Of a DNA stretch of 64,000 bases, positions 8,101-20,914 are shown one piece after another. Position numbers and translations under genes: made by a program. The first letter of the stretch is position 1; each line of letters begins with the position of its first letter. The notes beneath the pieces were generated by a model, which saw nothing but the letters and a program-made list of their open reading frames with translations, searched no databases and had not been told where the DNA came from. This DNA is from Saccharibacillus soli (lineage in GTDB: Bacteria > Bacillota > Bacilli > Paenibacillales > Paenibacillaceae). Location: assembly GCA_002189105.1 (NCBI GenBank), contig NIOB01000002.1:681056-745055 (forward strand), given 5' to 3'.

Positions 8101-9552
8101 ATGATAAAAAGACGGACGGCCGTTCTGCTGGTCATTGTGGCCATGATTATCGGAGGAGGAGCGGTGCTGGCCTTGACGAATTATCCGATCTTCGCCAGCA
8201 GCGGAGCCAGCGCAAGTACAGGGTTAAGTCAGGACGACGTGACCAAGCTGAACAATGCGGTGAAGATTATCGAAGACAGTTATTATAAAGACGTCGATCA
8301 TGGCAAACTGGTCGAAGGTGCTCTGAACGGTATTGTAGGCTCGCTGGACGATCCCTATACCTCGTATATGCCGGCTGAGCAGGCCAGTGCCTTTAACGAA
8401 TCGATTGAAGGTTCGTTTACGGGAATTGGGGCAGAAGTGGAATTGAAGGACAAGCAGGTGACTGTCATCTCCCCAATCAAAGGCTCACCAGCCGAAGCGG
8501 CGGGGATTCAAGCCAAGGACGTCCTGCTGTCGGTCAATGGCGAATCGCTGGCCGGGCTGGATCTGCAAACGGCGGTGTCCAAGATTCGTGGGCCCAAGGG
8601 CAGCAAAGTCACCATTATGGTGCAGCGTCCAGGCACCACGAATCCGATCAAATTTGTGATTACCCGCGACGATGTGGAACTGGAGACGGTTAATGCCCAC
8701 ATGGCAGACAGCAAGATTGGCGTCATCGAAGTTACCCAGTTCTCCAGCAACACGGGGACACGCTTCAAGGAAGAACTGACCAAGCTTGAAAAGCAGGGCA
8801 TGAAAGGCCTGGTTATCGACCTGCGCAGCAATCCGGGCGGACTGCTGGATGTCGTTGTGGACATGGCAGAGCAGTTTGTTCCGAAAGGCAGTGCAATCGT
8901 GCAGGAAGAACAGCGCGGCGGAGCCAAGCAGGTTCTTCGCTCCAACGGCAACGCCAAAGGCAAAGCCTATCCGGTTACCGTTATGATTAACGGTGGCAGC
9001 GCAAGCGCGTCGGAGATCATGGCTGGCGCACTGAAAGAATCCGCTGGAGCGAAGCTGCTCGGCGAGAACTCGTTTGGTAAGGGAACCGTGCAGACCAGCG
9101 TTCCGGATCGTCTGGGCAAAGGAACATTGCTCAAGATCACCATCGCCAAATGGCTGACGCCGGACAGTGAATGGATTCATGAAAAAGGCATCAAGCCAGA
9201 CGAGAAGATCAGCCAGCCGGATTACTTCACGGTTGCGCCGATCGACAAAGCGCAGACCTGGAAGTACAACATGAACAATGACAACGTGAAAAATGCACAG
9301 ATTATGTTGAGTGGGTTGGGCTATGATACGAAGCGCAAAGATGGTTACTTCGACTTGCAGACGCAAAAGCAGGTTCAAGCTTTCCAAAAGGCGCAGAAGC
9401 TGACAGTCAGCGGAATGATCGACAAAAAGACAGCCGAAGCGATTGAAGCGGCGATCCTCAAGAAGATCGCTGATCCGGCCAACGATACGCAGTTGAACCG
9501 GGCGATCAAGGAACTGAAGCAGGAAACCCTTGCACCGGCGTCGAACTCCTAA
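8101..9552 (+). CDS. ctpB: S41-family carboxy-terminal processing protease, CtpB-like (483 aa)
   Basis: This secreted or membrane-anchored serine protease has an N-terminal hydrophobic anchor (about 7-25), a PDZ domain (about 100-185), the S41 catalytic domain and a C-terminal peptidoglycan-binding domain (about 405-460). The catalytic set is Ser302 in NGGSASASEI, Lys327 and Gln331 in GENSFGKGTVQ, with the family spacing of 25 and 4. The ATG at 8101 has AAGGAGG 8 nt upstream; an earlier ATG at 8068 lacks one. In B. subtilis ctpB sits beside ftsX and its product cleaves the sporulation factor SpoIVFA, so a sporulation or envelope role is plausible. The family is certain, the substrate is not. 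Confidence 0.9.
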   Translation: MIKRRTAVLLVIVAMIIGGGAVLALTNYPIFASSGASASTGLSQDDVTKLNNAVKIIEDSYYKDVDHGKLVEGALNGIVGSLDDPYTSYMPAEQASAFNESIEGSFTGIGAEVELKDKQVTVISPIKGSPAEAAGIQAKDVLLSVNGESLAGLDLQTAVSKIRGPKGSKVTIMVQRPGTTNPIKFVITRDDVELETVNAHMADSKIGVIEVTQFSSNTGTRFKEELTKLEKQGMKGLVIDLRSNPGGLLDVVVDMAEQFVPKGSAIVQEEQRGGAKQVLRSNGNAKGKAYPVTVMINGGSASASEIMAGALKESAGAKLLGENSFGKGTVQTSVPDRLGKGTLLKITIAKWLTPDSEWIHEKGIKPDEKISQPDYFTVAPIDKAQTWKYNMNNDNVKNAQIMLSGLGYDTKRKDGYFDLQTQKQVQAFQKAQKLTVSGMIDKKTAEAIEAAILKKIADPANDTQLNRAIKELKQETLAPASNS

Positions 9553-9570
9553 CCACATCACGGTTTACAC

Positions 9571-9599
9571 AAAGAGAAGGCGCAGGCCTTCTCTTTTTA
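9571..9599 (+). terminator. Intrinsic terminator after ctpB
   Basis: AGAGAAGGC and GCCTTCTCT form a 9-bp stem with a 4-nt loop followed by five T, 20 nt after the ctpB stop and before the ribosome binding site of the next gene. Confidence 0.85.
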
Positions 9600-9624
9600 G
9601 AAGCGGGACGAAAAGGAGAAACCG

Positions 9625-11040
9625 ATGAACGAATACCTGGCAATCATCCTGTCGGCACTGCTGGAACTTGTTATTCAGCCATTTTACTGGGCAGGTCTGT
9701 TAATTCTGCTGCTCTATTATCGTCGTCAGGGTATTTTGGAACGTAAACTTTTTCATATTCGGCTGCACGCATACGGCAGTCTGGTCGTGCGGGCGCTGCT
9801 CGGAGGACTCGTTGTAGGCGCAGCTGCTTCTCTCATCATGGCTGGGCTGGGCTTTAGCCTGACACCAGGCGGCGCGGCGGCGGTATGGATCACTGCACTT
9901 ATTCTGGTGCTGATCCGTATTCGCTTCGTGAATTTTGCCTACGCCGTGGGTGCACTTGGCGTGCTTCAGCTCGTGCTTCATCTGATTCCGGGGCTGCCGG
10001 ATCATGGCATCTGGGGAAGCCTTCTGGGTACGATCAGCGGGCTGAATATTGCCGCGCTGCTGCTGCTTGCCGCTCTCGTGCATCTGGGCGAGAGTGCATT
10101 GATCGCCCTGCAGGGCAAGCATTTTGCCCTGCCGACCTACATACCGGGCAAGCGGGGTCGCCCGGTGGGGGCTTACGTGCTGCGCATGCTGTGGCTTGCG
10201 CCAACGCTGCTGCTTGTGCCGGCCGAAGGCGGCGCGATCTCGCTGCCTTGGCAGCCGCCACTGAATACGTGGCTGGGGCTGCCGGAGGCAGCCGGGTACA
10301 CGCTGCTGGCGCTGCCGATCATGTTCGGCCTGCCAGAGGCGACCTGGACGCTCCTGCCGGAGCGCAAAGCCGCACGCGCAGCGCGGCGCGGGCTGCTGTT
10401 CGGTGCGGCGCTGCTGGTGCTGGCGCTCGGGGCCGTATTCTGGCCGCCGATGACGGTGATCGCCGCCATCGCCGGCATTGGCTTGCGCGAAGCGCTGATC
10501 CGCGATGGCCTGCGCGAAGAGGACGGCCTGCCTGCACTGTACGCGCATACGGGGCGCGGCCTGCGGATTCTATCCGTGCAGCCTGGGAGTCCGGCTGAAG
10601 ACATGGGCATCCTGCCGGGTGAGACCTTGCTCAAGGTCAACGGCAGCCTGGTCAGCACGACCCAGCAGCTGCACGAAGCGCTGCGGGTCAACTCCGCTTT
10701 CTGCAAGCTGGAAGTGCAGAATCGCAGCGGGGAAAGCAAGTTTTTACAGCGCCCGATTTATGCGGGCGATCACCATCAACTGGGCTTTATCTTTGCCCCG
10801 GATGACGCCTCGGCGTCCGAGCAGCCGTACCGGCCGCTGTCGCTCCTCGGCTTGTGGAGCACCCACGCCGAGCCAGGCCGCGGGCTGGCCGAGCGTGAAC
10901 TGCTCCTTCCGCCGCCGGGCGCAGCTCCCGGCAGCGCCTCCTTACCGGAGCAGGCGGCTCCCCATGCCGCCGCCCATCCAGAAGCAGCATCGCCAGCCAG
11001 CGATGCCGATCCTGCCAAAAAGACGGAATTCTCTCCATGA
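9625..11040 (+). CDS. minJ: MinJ-like polytopic membrane protein with PDZ domain (471 aa)
   Basis: The first 300 residues form about eight hydrophobic helices. A PDZ domain follows (about 305-385, GRGLRILSVQPGSPAEDMG and GETLLKVNGSLVST), then an Ala/Pro-rich tail. In B. subtilis MinJ has the same plan of membrane helices plus a PDZ domain, lies next to ctpB and ftsX, and links DivIVA at the poles to MinD to position the division site. The identification rests on architecture and synteny; primary sequence in this family is poorly conserved. GGAG lies 6 nt before the ATG. The coding sequence is notably G+C-rich. The stop codon lies inside the terminator hairpin. Confidence 0.65.
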   Translation: MNEYLAIILSALLELVIQPFYWAGLLILLLYYRRQGILERKLFHIRLHAYGSLVVRALLGGLVVGAAASLIMAGLGFSLTPGGAAAVWITALILVLIRIRFVNFAYAVGALGVLQLVLHLIPGLPDHGIWGSLLGTISGLNIAALLLLAALVHLGESALIALQGKHFALPTYIPGKRGRPVGAYVLRMLWLAPTLLLVPAEGGAISLPWQPPLNTWLGLPEAAGYTLLALPIMFGLPEATWTLLPERKAARAARRGLLFGAALLVLALGAVFWPPMTVIAAIAGIGLREALIRDGLREEDGLPALYAHTGRGLRILSVQPGSPAEDMGILPGETLLKVNGSLVSTTQQLHEALRVNSAFCKLEVQNRSGESKFLQRPIYAGDHHQLGFIFAPDDASASEQPYRPLSLLGLWSTHAEPGRGLAERELLLPPPGAAPGSASLPEQAAPHAAAHPEAASPASDADPAKKTEFSP

Positions 11041-11055
11041 GGATTCCGTCTTTTT
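11017..11055 (+). terminator. Terminator overlapping the minJ stop codon
   Basis: AAAAAGACGGAAT (11017-11029) pairs with ATTCCGTCTTTTT (11043-11055), 13 bp, so the last codons and the stop of the preceding gene lie in the left arm and loop. The symmetric A and T tracts could terminate in both directions. Confidence 0.85.
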
Positions 11056-11247
11056 CTATGTCTCCTGCGCCTTCAGCCCTATCTAATTTCCCATCACCTT
11101 GACATCACGATGATAGAGTTGAAAAAAATAATGAAAAATCGGTCTTTTTTCATAAAACACATGCACAGATTTTACGAGAAGCTGATAAAATAGAGAAATC
11201 CAAGCAGGCAGGGAGACTTTTAGACTAGCCCAGGAGGCGCTAACCAC

Positions 11248-13083
11248 ATGAGAAACCTCAAAGTCAAAACCAAAATTTTATTGCTGACTCTGCTGTCGGG
11301 AGTCATGTTGCTGGCTGTCGGTTACACAGGATTCACCACGATGAAAGAAATGGCTGGCGCTTCAGACGACATGTATCGCAACAATCTCAGATCGCTGAAC
11401 GCCATCGCCCAGGTTAGCGCCAATAACAGCACCATTGAAGCCGACGTTATGGAGATGATGCTTACAACCGACTTTAAGGCGGGTCAGGATCTGTCCATGG
11501 ATGTTAGCGATCGGACGGCACGTAACGCCATGTCCTATTCGGAGTTGGAGAACATCTCGCTGAGTCCGGAAGCCGCCGCTTTATATGAATCCTATAATAA
11601 ATTAACGCCGGACTATTTTAACATCCGCTCCCGGGTCGTGGATCTGGCCAACCGCAACCTCAAGGACAAGGCGTATCAGATGTTCCACACGGAACTTCAG
11701 CCGGTACGCGCGGAGGTCAACCAGATTGTGGAGAAGCTGAATGTTCAACTGCTGCGAGAAGCCCAGAATAACAACGCCGCTTCGCTGGAAATGGCGCGTA
11801 ACTCCTCGATGCTGATTATGATCTGCATTGGCGTAGGCATCGCATTGATTGCGGCATTTGGACTGCTGATCTCAAGGCTGGTTGCCAATCCGCTGCGCCA
11901 AATGCAGCTTATGATGAAACGCGCAGCAGGAGGAGACTTGAGCGTACAGGGCAAGCATCTGTTCCGCGACGAGATTGGACAGGTTACCCTGTCCTTCAAT
12001 CAGATGATCGAAGGTCTGCGCGAGATGATCCGCAAGGTCGATGAGAGTGCGGTTACGCTGTCGGCGTCGTCAGAGCAGCTGGCCGCCAGTGCGGAGCAGA
12101 CGACTGGAGCCGCCGGGCATATCGCCACCTCGTCGTCAGAGCTGTCCGCGGGCTTTGAGCGTCAGGCGAAAGCCATCACGGATGTCAGCACCTTTGTAGA
12201 TGAGATGGAAGGCAATATGCGCCAGTTGGGTCGTGCAGGCGACAAGATTGCAGAAGAGGTTGAAGGGGCTCATACCTCGGCCGATCTGGGCAGCGAAGAG
12301 GTACGCAAGACGATTGAGCGGATGAATGGCATTGATAGCAGTGTGGCACATGCCCTTGGCGTCGTAACCGAGCTGCGCCGCCGTTCGGAAGAGATCGGGG
12401 CCGCAGCGGTGCTGATTGAGCAGGTGACCAAGCAGACGAATCTGCTGTCGCTCAATGCTTCGATTGAAGCCGCTCGCGCTGGTGAATCGGGGCGTGGATT
12501 CGCGGTAGTTGCCCAGGAGATCCGCAAGCTGGCCGAGAGTTCGGCAGAATCGACGCGGACGATCAGCGAGATCATTGCGGCGATCCGCGAGGAATCGGAA
12601 GCGGCTGTGCGCTCCTTGAACGATGGGGCGCAGCGGGTAAAGTTGGGGGTCGAGAGCAGTCAGGAGATTTCGGAAGTGTTTGGACGGATTCGGTCGTCGG
12701 TGTCCCAGGTGCGCGGGGAGACTGGCGAGGCGGGTCAGCTCATCCGTCTGCTGATGAATCAGACCGCCCAGATTGCCGACGCGATGCGCGAGACCAGTGC
12801 AATCGCGCAGCAGGGAGCCGCCGGCATCGAAGAAGTCAGCGCGGCTGGCGAACAGCAGCTGTCCACCATGGAGGAAGTGCAAAGCTCCGCGCTGTTCCTG
12901 TCCCGGATGGCCGAGGAGCTTCAGCATACGTTGGCGCATTTCACACTGGAGCCTATGGAGGCTTTGGTCAATGCGGAAGCAGATAACACCGAACCGACCG
13001 CAGAAAAGCAGAAGTTGGTCAAAGAGAGCGAGCAGGAGCAGCGAAATCCGGAAGATCCCGACGATCTCACACCGGTGGCTTAG
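11248..13083 (+). CDS. Methyl-accepting chemotaxis protein (611 aa)
   Basis: This chemoreceptor signals to CheA/CheW. It has a membrane helix at about 10-30, an extracellular four-helix-bundle type sensor (about 35-185), a second membrane helix (about 187-210), a HAMP domain (about 210-263) and a long cytoplasmic signalling coiled coil. The strongly conserved hairpin tip reads [20 protein letters not shown] near residue 391, then [26 protein letters not shown] precedes the ATG by 10 nt. It stands alone between terminators, next to the convergent motAB pair. The ligand cannot be told from sequence. The last 45 residues are acidic and low-complexity. Confidence 0.95.
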   Translation: MRNLKVKTKILLLTLLSGVMLLAVGYTGFTTMKEMAGASDDMYRNNLRSLNAIAQVSANNSTIEADVMEMMLTTDFKAGQDLSMDVSDRTARNAMSYSELENISLSPEAAALYESYNKLTPDYFNIRSRVVDLANRNLKDKAYQMFHTELQPVRAEVNQIVEKLNVQLLREAQNNNAASLEMARNSSMLIMICIGVGIALIAAFGLLISRLVANPLRQMQLMMKRAAGGDLSVQGKHLFRDEIGQVTLSFNQMIEGLREMIRKVDESAVTLSASSEQLAASAEQTTGAAGHIATSSSELSAGFERQAKAITDVSTFVDEMEGNMRQLGRAGDKIAEEVEGAHTSADLGSEEVRKTIERMNGIDSSVAHALGVVTELRRRSEEIGAAAVLIEQVTKQTNLLSLNASIEAARAGESGRGFAVVAQEIRKLAESSAESTRTISEIIAAIREESEAAVRSLNDGAQRVKLGVESSQEISEVFGRIRSSVSQVRGETGEAGQLIRLLMNQTAQIADAMRETSAIAQQGAAGIEEVSAAGEQQLSTMEEVQSSALFLSRMAEELQHTLAHFTLEPMEALVNAEADNTEPTAEKQKLVKESEQEQRNPEDPDDLTPVA

Positions 13084-13277
13084 GAAGACAAGAGGGCAGA
13101 ACGGCCGCCGGACAGAGGTGCGAGCGATCGGCATCACCCTCATGAGCCACATCGATTCAGGTCGATTCTGATCGCATGGTTTTGGCCGCCCGACTTCATT
13201 CCACGAGTCATTCGATGAGTCCTCTCGTTTTTTCGGCTAATCAGACCAGCCCAACTGTGATGCTGATGATCCGGATC

Positions 13278-13314
13278 AAAAAAACCGAGTTCCCTAAGGG
13301 AACTCGGTTTTTTT
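13278..13314. terminator. Bidirectional terminator between the chemoreceptor and motB
   Basis: Seven A, a 10-bp perfect stem (CCGAGTTCCC / GGGAACTCGG), then seven T. It serves both the rightward chemoreceptor gene and the leftward motAB transcript. The rest of the 13084-13442 gap shows no gene or other clear signal. Confidence 0.92.
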
Positions 13315-13442
13315 GAATGGATAAGCTTAAACTTGTTTCTAGGGCAGATTCTTTTCCAATATGGATAGAGTGGAAGCCGCAGCCCCAATCATGGGATCAA
13401 ACGCTATGATCCTTGCCTGGCACAATCCGAGAAAATCGGCCC

Positions 13443-14270
13443 TCAGGGAGTCTTCTGGGCGATCGGATCGGCCTGCAATTGACGCAGCACCGTAATCTCG
13501 ACGCGCCGGTTCCGCTGCCGTCCTTGAGTGGTTGAATTGTCTCCAACAGGACGGGTATCGGCGTAACCTGCATATTGGAACTTGGAAGGAGCCAGATCAC
13601 GGGTGTCGATAAAGTAGCGCAGGACGGACAGCGCACGGGCACCCGACAGCTCCCAGTTGTCCCGGTAACGGCCGCCTGTGATCGGCTGATTGTCCGTGTG
13701 TCCTTCAATACTGATCTTTGCATCCACCGTGCCAAAGAGCGAGGACAGGCGATCCAGAATCCCGGCTGCACCGCTTTTCAGGTCGGCACGCCCCACATCG
13801 AACAGGAAGCGGTCGCTTAACGTGATCGAGATGCCCTGGGGTTTGTCCGCGACAAAGATCTGATCCTGAAGTTGATTGTCGGTCACATAGGCTTGAATGG
13901 TCTGGAGAAAAGTGTTTAGCTGACGCTCCTGCTCCCGGAACTGAAGCTCGCGTTCGCTCGGCTGCTCCTCAGCAGGCTGCGTCTTGGATTCATCGGAGTC
14001 GGCGCCGCCTTCGTCCTTGCCTGTGGTGCCAGGAATCTGCTGCCCGCTTTTTCCTGTAATCTTGGGCCCGCCATCCAAAATCCCGCTGCCCGCTTGAAAA
14101 GTCGTTTGCAGCGAGGAACTGACGGCTTCATATTTTTCCGCGTCGAGGGTGCTGACTCCATACATGATGACAAAGAAGATCAGCAGCAGCGTCAAGAGAT
14201 CGGCATACGTAATCAACCAGCGTTCCTGCTGATGAGAAGCGCCTGTCTTGCGTCTGCGTCGTCTGCTCAT
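13443..14270 (-). CDS. motB: Flagellar stator protein MotB (MotB/MotS family)
   Basis: MotB anchors the stator to peptidoglycan and carries the ion-binding aspartate. The N-terminus has a basic stretch, then one membrane helix TYADLLTLLLIFFVIMY with the essential Asp24. A Gly/Asp/Glu-rich linker follows, then an OmpA-type peptidoglycan-binding domain (about 145-265) with ISIEGHTDNQPI and NWELSGARALSVLRYF. It overlaps motA by 4 nt (ATGA), with GAGGTGG as ribosome binding site. Whether the pair conducts protons or sodium cannot be settled by eye; the motA partner looks somewhat more MotP-like. Confidence 0.92.
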   Translation of the reverse strand: MSRRRRRKTGASHQQERWLITYADLLTLLLIFFVIMYGVSTLDAEKYEAVSSSLQTTFQAGSGILDGGPKITGKSGQQIPGTTGKDEGGADSDESKTQPAEEQPSERELQFREQERQLNTFLQTIQAYVTDNQLQDQIFVADKPQGISITLSDRFLFDVGRADLKSGAAGILDRLSSLFGTVDAKISIEGHTDNQPITGGRYRDNWELSGARALSVLRYFIDTRDLAPSKFQYAGYADTRPVGDNSTTQGRQRNRRVEITVLRQLQADPIAQKTP

Positions 14271-15046
14271 CGTAGTTCCACCTCGTCCGTACGCATCTCA
14301 TCCTCGTCTTCCAGATAAGTGGAGAGCTTCTTGCGCAGCAGATTGGGATTTTCCGCGTTCTGAACCGATAACAGTCCTTCCAGCATCATCTCCATCACCT
14401 GAACCTCCTCTTCTCCGCGTGCCCGAATCTTGGATGCAATCGGCAAAAAGATCAGATTGGCGCTTGCTACACCATACAGCGTCGCAATAAATGCAACCGC
14501 GATGGACGAGCCGAGATTGGCCGGTTCGTTCAGGCTGCCCAGTACCCGAATCAATCCCATGACTGTCCCGATAATCCCCATCGTTGGCGCATAACCGCCT
14601 GCGGACTCAAAGATTTTGGCATACCCGTCGAACTTCTCCTGCTTCTTGTCGATCTCCAGCTCCAGAATCTGGCGAATCAATGGCGGATCACCTCCATCCA
14701 CGATCAGTCCCAAGCCTTCCCGCATAAAAGGATCTTCATGCGTCTCTGCATTTTTCTCCAGCGCAAGCATGCCCGAGCGCCGTGCGGTCGAGGACAGGCT
14801 GGCCAGATCTTCGATCAGTTCACGGGCATGCAGGGGGCGTGAGCCGAAGGCCAGCTTGAAGGCTTCCGGCAGTGTCTTGAGGCGTTTCCACGGAAAGCTG
14901 ATGACCACAGCCGCAGCCGTTCCGCCAAAGACAATCAGCGCAGCGGCGCCCTGGAGCAGCCCTCCGGCCTGTCCGCCTTCCCACAGGAAACCCCCGATCA
15001 AGGCGGCAAATCCGGCAATGATTCCAATGATTGTAGTGATATCCAT
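14267..15046 (-). CDS. motA: Flagellar stator protein MotA (MotA/MotP family)
   Basis: This 259-residue, four-helix membrane protein forms the stator ring around MotB and engages the rotor. The conserved blocks are MDITTIIGIIAGFAAL, AAVVISFPWKRLKTLPEAF, AGGYAPTMGIIGTVMGLIRV and SIAVAFIATLYGVASANL. The last block, with the downstream FLPIASKIR, recalls sodium-type MotP/PomA proteins more than B. subtilis MotA. AGAGAGG precedes the ATG. It forms a two-gene operon with motB, divergent from uvrB. Confidence 0.92.
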   Translation of the reverse strand: MDITTIIGIIAGFAALIGGFLWEGGQAGGLLQGAAALIVFGGTAAAVVISFPWKRLKTLPEAFKLAFGSRPLHARELIEDLASLSSTARRSGMLALEKNAETHEDPFMREGLGLIVDGGDPPLIRQILELEIDKKQEKFDGYAKIFESAGGYAPTMGIIGTVMGLIRVLGSLNEPANLGSSIAVAFIATLYGVASANLIFLPIASKIRARGEEEVQVMEMMLEGLLSVQNAENPNLLRKKLSTYLEDEDEMRTDEVELR

Positions 15047-15104
15047 GCGTTTGTTCCTCTCTGCGGCGAAAGCTTGGAATAAGGGGTTTCTTTTTCATAA
15101 ATAA

Positions 15105-15152
15105 TTGCAACGGTTAGGGAAAAAGAGTATACTTAACGGGAACACGTATTCT
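15105..15152 (+). promoter_or_regulatory. uvrB promoter with a degenerate LexA (SOS) box at the start site
   Basis: TTGCAA (15105-15110), 17 nt, TATACT (15128-15133) is a good sigma-A promoter. GGAACACGTATTCT (15139-15152) begins 5 nt after the -10, at the expected transcription start. It matches 11 of 14 positions of the Bacillus LexA consensus CGAACRNRYGTTYC, so LexA repression of uvrB is plausible. It would give a leader of about 305 nt. Confidence 0.5.
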
Positions 15153-15353
15153 TATTCGGAAGCTTCTGAAGCCGGGGAACACTGGCTGTAGCCGACCCAC
15201 CCAATCGACGTTCGGAGAGAAATCCGCAACGTTTTTTGTACGCGGTGAGGTCGAACATCTCTCCCCTTTTGCAGCACCAATTCCACTTCATGTTCCTTCG
15301 CTTCGTTATGAGCGCGAAAGAATGTGGTTATGTAACAATATAAAGCAGATAGA

Positions 15354-15388
15354 CGGCGTGTCAAACGAAAGCGATACGCCGGCTTTTT
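15354..15388 (+). terminator. Hairpin with T run inside the uvrB leader
   Basis: CGGCGT (15354) pairs with ACGCCG (15376) and is followed by GCTTTTTAC, 57 nt before the uvrB start. It could attenuate uvrB or end a short leader RNA. The loop is long (16 nt), so it is a weak call. The remainder of the 15047-15444 gap shows only the promoter upstream and no convincing gene. Confidence 0.35.
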
Positions 15389-15444
15389 ACGTATGCTTTG
15401 CTTCAAATACTATCACTTCAAACGATGAGGGTGAAATAGGGCCA

Positions 15445-17439
15445 ATGAGCGATATTGTAATCAGTAAGAAGCCGTTCGAGATCGTATCGGAATTTTCGCC
15501 GCAGGGCGATCAACCCGGTGCCATCGAACAGCTGGTCGAAGGCGTGCTGGAAGGCAAACGGCATCAGACGCTGCTCGGAGCGACGGGCACGGGCAAGACG
15601 TTCACCATCGCGCAGACCATTGCGAAGCTGAATCGTCCCACGCTCGTCATCGCCCACAACAAGACTTTGGCAGCCCAGCTCGCCAGCGAATTCAAGGAGT
15701 TCCTCCCGAACAATTCCGTTGACTATTTCGTCAGCTACTATGACTACTTCCAGCCGGAAGCCTATGTTCCTTCTTCGGATACGTATATTGAGAAGGATTC
15801 GAGCATCAACGAAGAAATTGACCGACTTCGCCACTCCGCGACCAGTTCGCTGTTTGAACGCCGTGATGTGGTAATCGTAGCGAGTGTTTCGTGTATTTAT
15901 GGTCTGGGTTCACCAGAGGAATATGGCAACCTGCTGCTGTCCCTGCGCGTTGGCATGGAAAAGTCACGTCAGAGCATCCTGTCCCGCCTGGTGGACATTC
16001 AGTATCAGCGCAACGACATCAACTTCGTTCGGGGCACATTCCGGGTGCGCGGCGATGTGGTCGAGATCTTCCCGGCCTCGCGCGAAGAACATGCTGTACG
16101 TGTGGAGCTGTTTGGCGACGAGATTGAACGGATCAGCGAGATTAACGTGCTGACCGGCGAGATTATTGGCGAGCGCGACCATATCGCCATCTTCCCGGCT
16201 TCTCACTTTGTCACCCGTGAAGAGAAGATGAGAGTGGCCATTGAAAATATTGAGCGTGAGCTGGAAGAACGCCTGGCTTACTTCAAGGAGCAGGGCAAGC
16301 TGCTTGAAGCGCAGCGATTAGAGCAGCGTACGCGTTATGACATCGAGATGATGAAGGAAGTCGGCTTCTGTTCCGGCATCGAGAACTATTCCGGGCCGCT
16401 GACCTTCCGCGAACGCGGCGCAACGCCGTATACCCTGATGGACTACTTCCCGGACGATATGCTGGTGGTCATCGACGAATCCCACGTCACCCTGCCGCAG
16501 ATCCGCGCCATGTATAATGGCGACCAGGCACGGAAGAACGTGCTGGTGGACTATGGATTCCGCCTGCCTTCCGCGCTGGACAACCGTCCGCTGAAATTTG
16601 AGGAATTTGAAGAGAAATCCAATCAGCTGATCTATGTCTCGGCAACTCCTGGACCTTACGAGATCGAGCATTGCCCGACGATGGTTGAGCAGATCATCCG
16701 TCCAACCGGTCTGCTTGATCCGATTATCGACGTACGCAAGACCGAAGGACAGATTGATGACCTGATTGGCGAGATTCGCACACGCATCGAACGCGATGAA
16801 CGCGTACTCGTCACCACGTTGACCAAGAAGATGGCGGAGGATTTGACCGACTATCTCAAGGAAGTTGGAATCAAGGTTCGCTATCTGCACTCGGACATCA
16901 AGACGCTGGAGCGGATCGCCATCCTGCGTGACCTGCGGCTGGGCGTCTTCCATGTGCTGGTGGGCATCAACCTGCTGCGGGAAGGTCTCGACCTTCCGGA
17001 AGTGTCGCTGGTGACCATACTCGATGCCGACAAGGAAGGCTTCCTGCGTTCCGAGCGTTCGTTGATTCAGACGATTGGCCGGGCTGCGCGTAACTCCGAA
17101 GGCCGAGTCATCATGTACGCCGACAAGATTACCGAGTCGATGGACAAGGCCATGAAGGAAACCGAACGCCGCCGCTCCATTCAGATGGCGTACAATGAGC
17201 AGCATGGCATTACGCCGCAGACGATCAAGAAGAAAGTGCGCGATGTGATCGAAGCCACCAAGGCGGCAGACAGTTCGTCAGACTTCCTTTCCGGTGTGGA
17301 AGGCAAGATGTCCAAGAAGGAACGGGCGAAGCTGATGGATCGCTTGGAAAAAGAAATGAAAGAATCGGCGAAAAATCTCGACTTTGAGCGTGCTGCCGAA
17401 CTGCGCGATGCCCTGCTTGAACTTCGCGCCGGTGATTGA
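15445..17439 (+). CDS. uvrB: Excinuclease ABC subunit B
   Basis: UvrB is the helicase-like damage-verification subunit of nucleotide excision repair; UvrA loads it and UvrC cuts beside it. The 664-residue product shows Walker A GATGTGKT, the beta-hairpin [12 protein letters not shown] that inserts between DNA strands, the DESH motif ([11 protein letters not shown]), helicase motif VI region [13 protein letters not shown] and the C-terminal UVR domain ([20 protein letters not shown]) that binds UvrC. The ATG at 15445, with GAGGGTGA 10 nt upstream, matches the usual N-terminus; the longer in-frame extension upstream has no family similarity. Confidence 0.98.
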   Translation: MSDIVISKKPFEIVSEFSPQGDQPGAIEQLVEGVLEGKRHQTLLGATGTGKTFTIAQTIAKLNRPTLVIAHNKTLAAQLASEFKEFLPNNSVDYFVSYYDYFQPEAYVPSSDTYIEKDSSINEEIDRLRHSATSSLFERRDVVIVASVSCIYGLGSPEEYGNLLLSLRVGMEKSRQSILSRLVDIQYQRNDINFVRGTFRVRGDVVEIFPASREEHAVRVELFGDEIERISEINVLTGEIIGERDHIAIFPASHFVTREEKMRVAIENIERELEERLAYFKEQGKLLEAQRLEQRTRYDIEMMKEVGFCSGIENYSGPLTFRERGATPYTLMDYFPDDMLVVIDESHVTLPQIRAMYNGDQARKNVLVDYGFRLPSALDNRPLKFEEFEEKSNQLIYVSATPGPYEIEHCPTMVEQIIRPTGLLDPIIDVRKTEGQIDDLIGEIRTRIERDERVLVTTLTKKMAEDLTDYLKEVGIKVRYLHSDIKTLERIAILRDLRLGVFHVLVGINLLREGLDLPEVSLVTILDADKEGFLRSERSLIQTIGRAARNSEGRVIMYADKITESMDKAMKETERRRSIQMAYNEQHGITPQTIKKKVRDVIEATKAADSSSDFLSGVEGKMSKKERAKLMDRLEKEMKESAKNLDFERAAELRDALLELRAGD

Positions 17440-17479
17440 TTTTGATCCGATCTTTAGTCATATTGTCTCTAGTCATCCA

Positions 17480-17512
17480 GCGTCCGCCGATGAGCGGGCG
17501 CGATCTTTTTTT
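17480..17512 (+). terminator. Intrinsic terminator after uvrB
   Basis: GCGTCCGC and GCGGGCGC form an 8-bp stem with one G-T pair and a 6-nt loop, followed by CGATC and seven T. Confidence 0.8.
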
Positions 17513-17633
17513 AGCAAGAAAGCCATTTTTTGAAGACGACCTTTAAGAAAAAGGATGTTCCCGCTCGACTCAAGCTAGCGGCAGGCAGCAGCGGAGAGGG
17601 AGGCAGATTCCTGGAGAAGCGAAGCGTTCGCCT

Positions 17634-17682
17634 TTGAATTCGGATTTCTTCCGCAAAGTTTGATCCGGAAATCCGAATTCAA
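17634..17682. repeat. 15-bp perfect inverted repeat in the uvrB-uvrA gap
   Basis: TTGAATTCGGATTTC (17634-17648) and GAAATCCGAATTCAA (17668-17682) are exact reverse complements around a 19-nt loop that can extend the stem (TTCCG/CGGA). A smaller GCGAA/TTCGC hairpin lies just upstream near 17617-17631. No T run follows. It could be a structured uvrA leader, a palindromic repeat element or a regulator site. No other feature is evident in this 383-nt gap. Confidence 0.6.
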
Positions 17683-17822
17683 CATGTGATCGGAAGGAAA
17701 CTGCTGGACGCGCCGTGTCTCTGAGCGCCTGACTTGAGGAGGACGGGAAACCGGGTTCTTTTTCAAAAGGTAATCGTTTCAAGGAAAATGGCTCAGAATG
17801 ATTTATGTGGAGGTTGAGGCCG

Positions 17823-20699
<2,877 letters not shown>

Positions 20700-20771
20700 T
20701 GAATAAGAACCTCCTGACTGGAGGGAAATGGACACGCGCTTTGGAACTTTTTCTTGAGCCGTGCACACAAG

Positions 20772-20798
20772 ACGGCTGCCGCATAGGCGGCCGTTTTG
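20772..20798 (+). terminator. Probable terminator after uvrA
   Basis: ACGGCTGCC pairs with GGCGGCCGT through one wobble pair, followed by TTTT. It is 72 nt beyond the uvrA stop; the T tract is short. Confidence 0.5.
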
Positions 20799-20914
20799 GG
20801 TTGAGGGCAGGATACAATCTTCGATTACAGCCTCCTGGACTCAAATCGATGATTAAAAAGTCTTTGTTTTCCCTAAGAAATGGAATAAAGTGAAGAAAAG
20901 GGACGGTGCTGGCG

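Noticed and set aside
11153-11188. Sigma-D (motility) promoter for the chemoreceptor: TAAA and GCTGATAA
   Set aside because: The -10-like block is plausible, but TAAA lies 24 nt away instead of about 15, so the pair does not fit.
15152-15406. 84-codon leftward frame between motA and uvrB
   Set aside because: It starts at a TTG with a poor ribosome binding site, crosses the uvrB leader hairpin and resembles no known protein.
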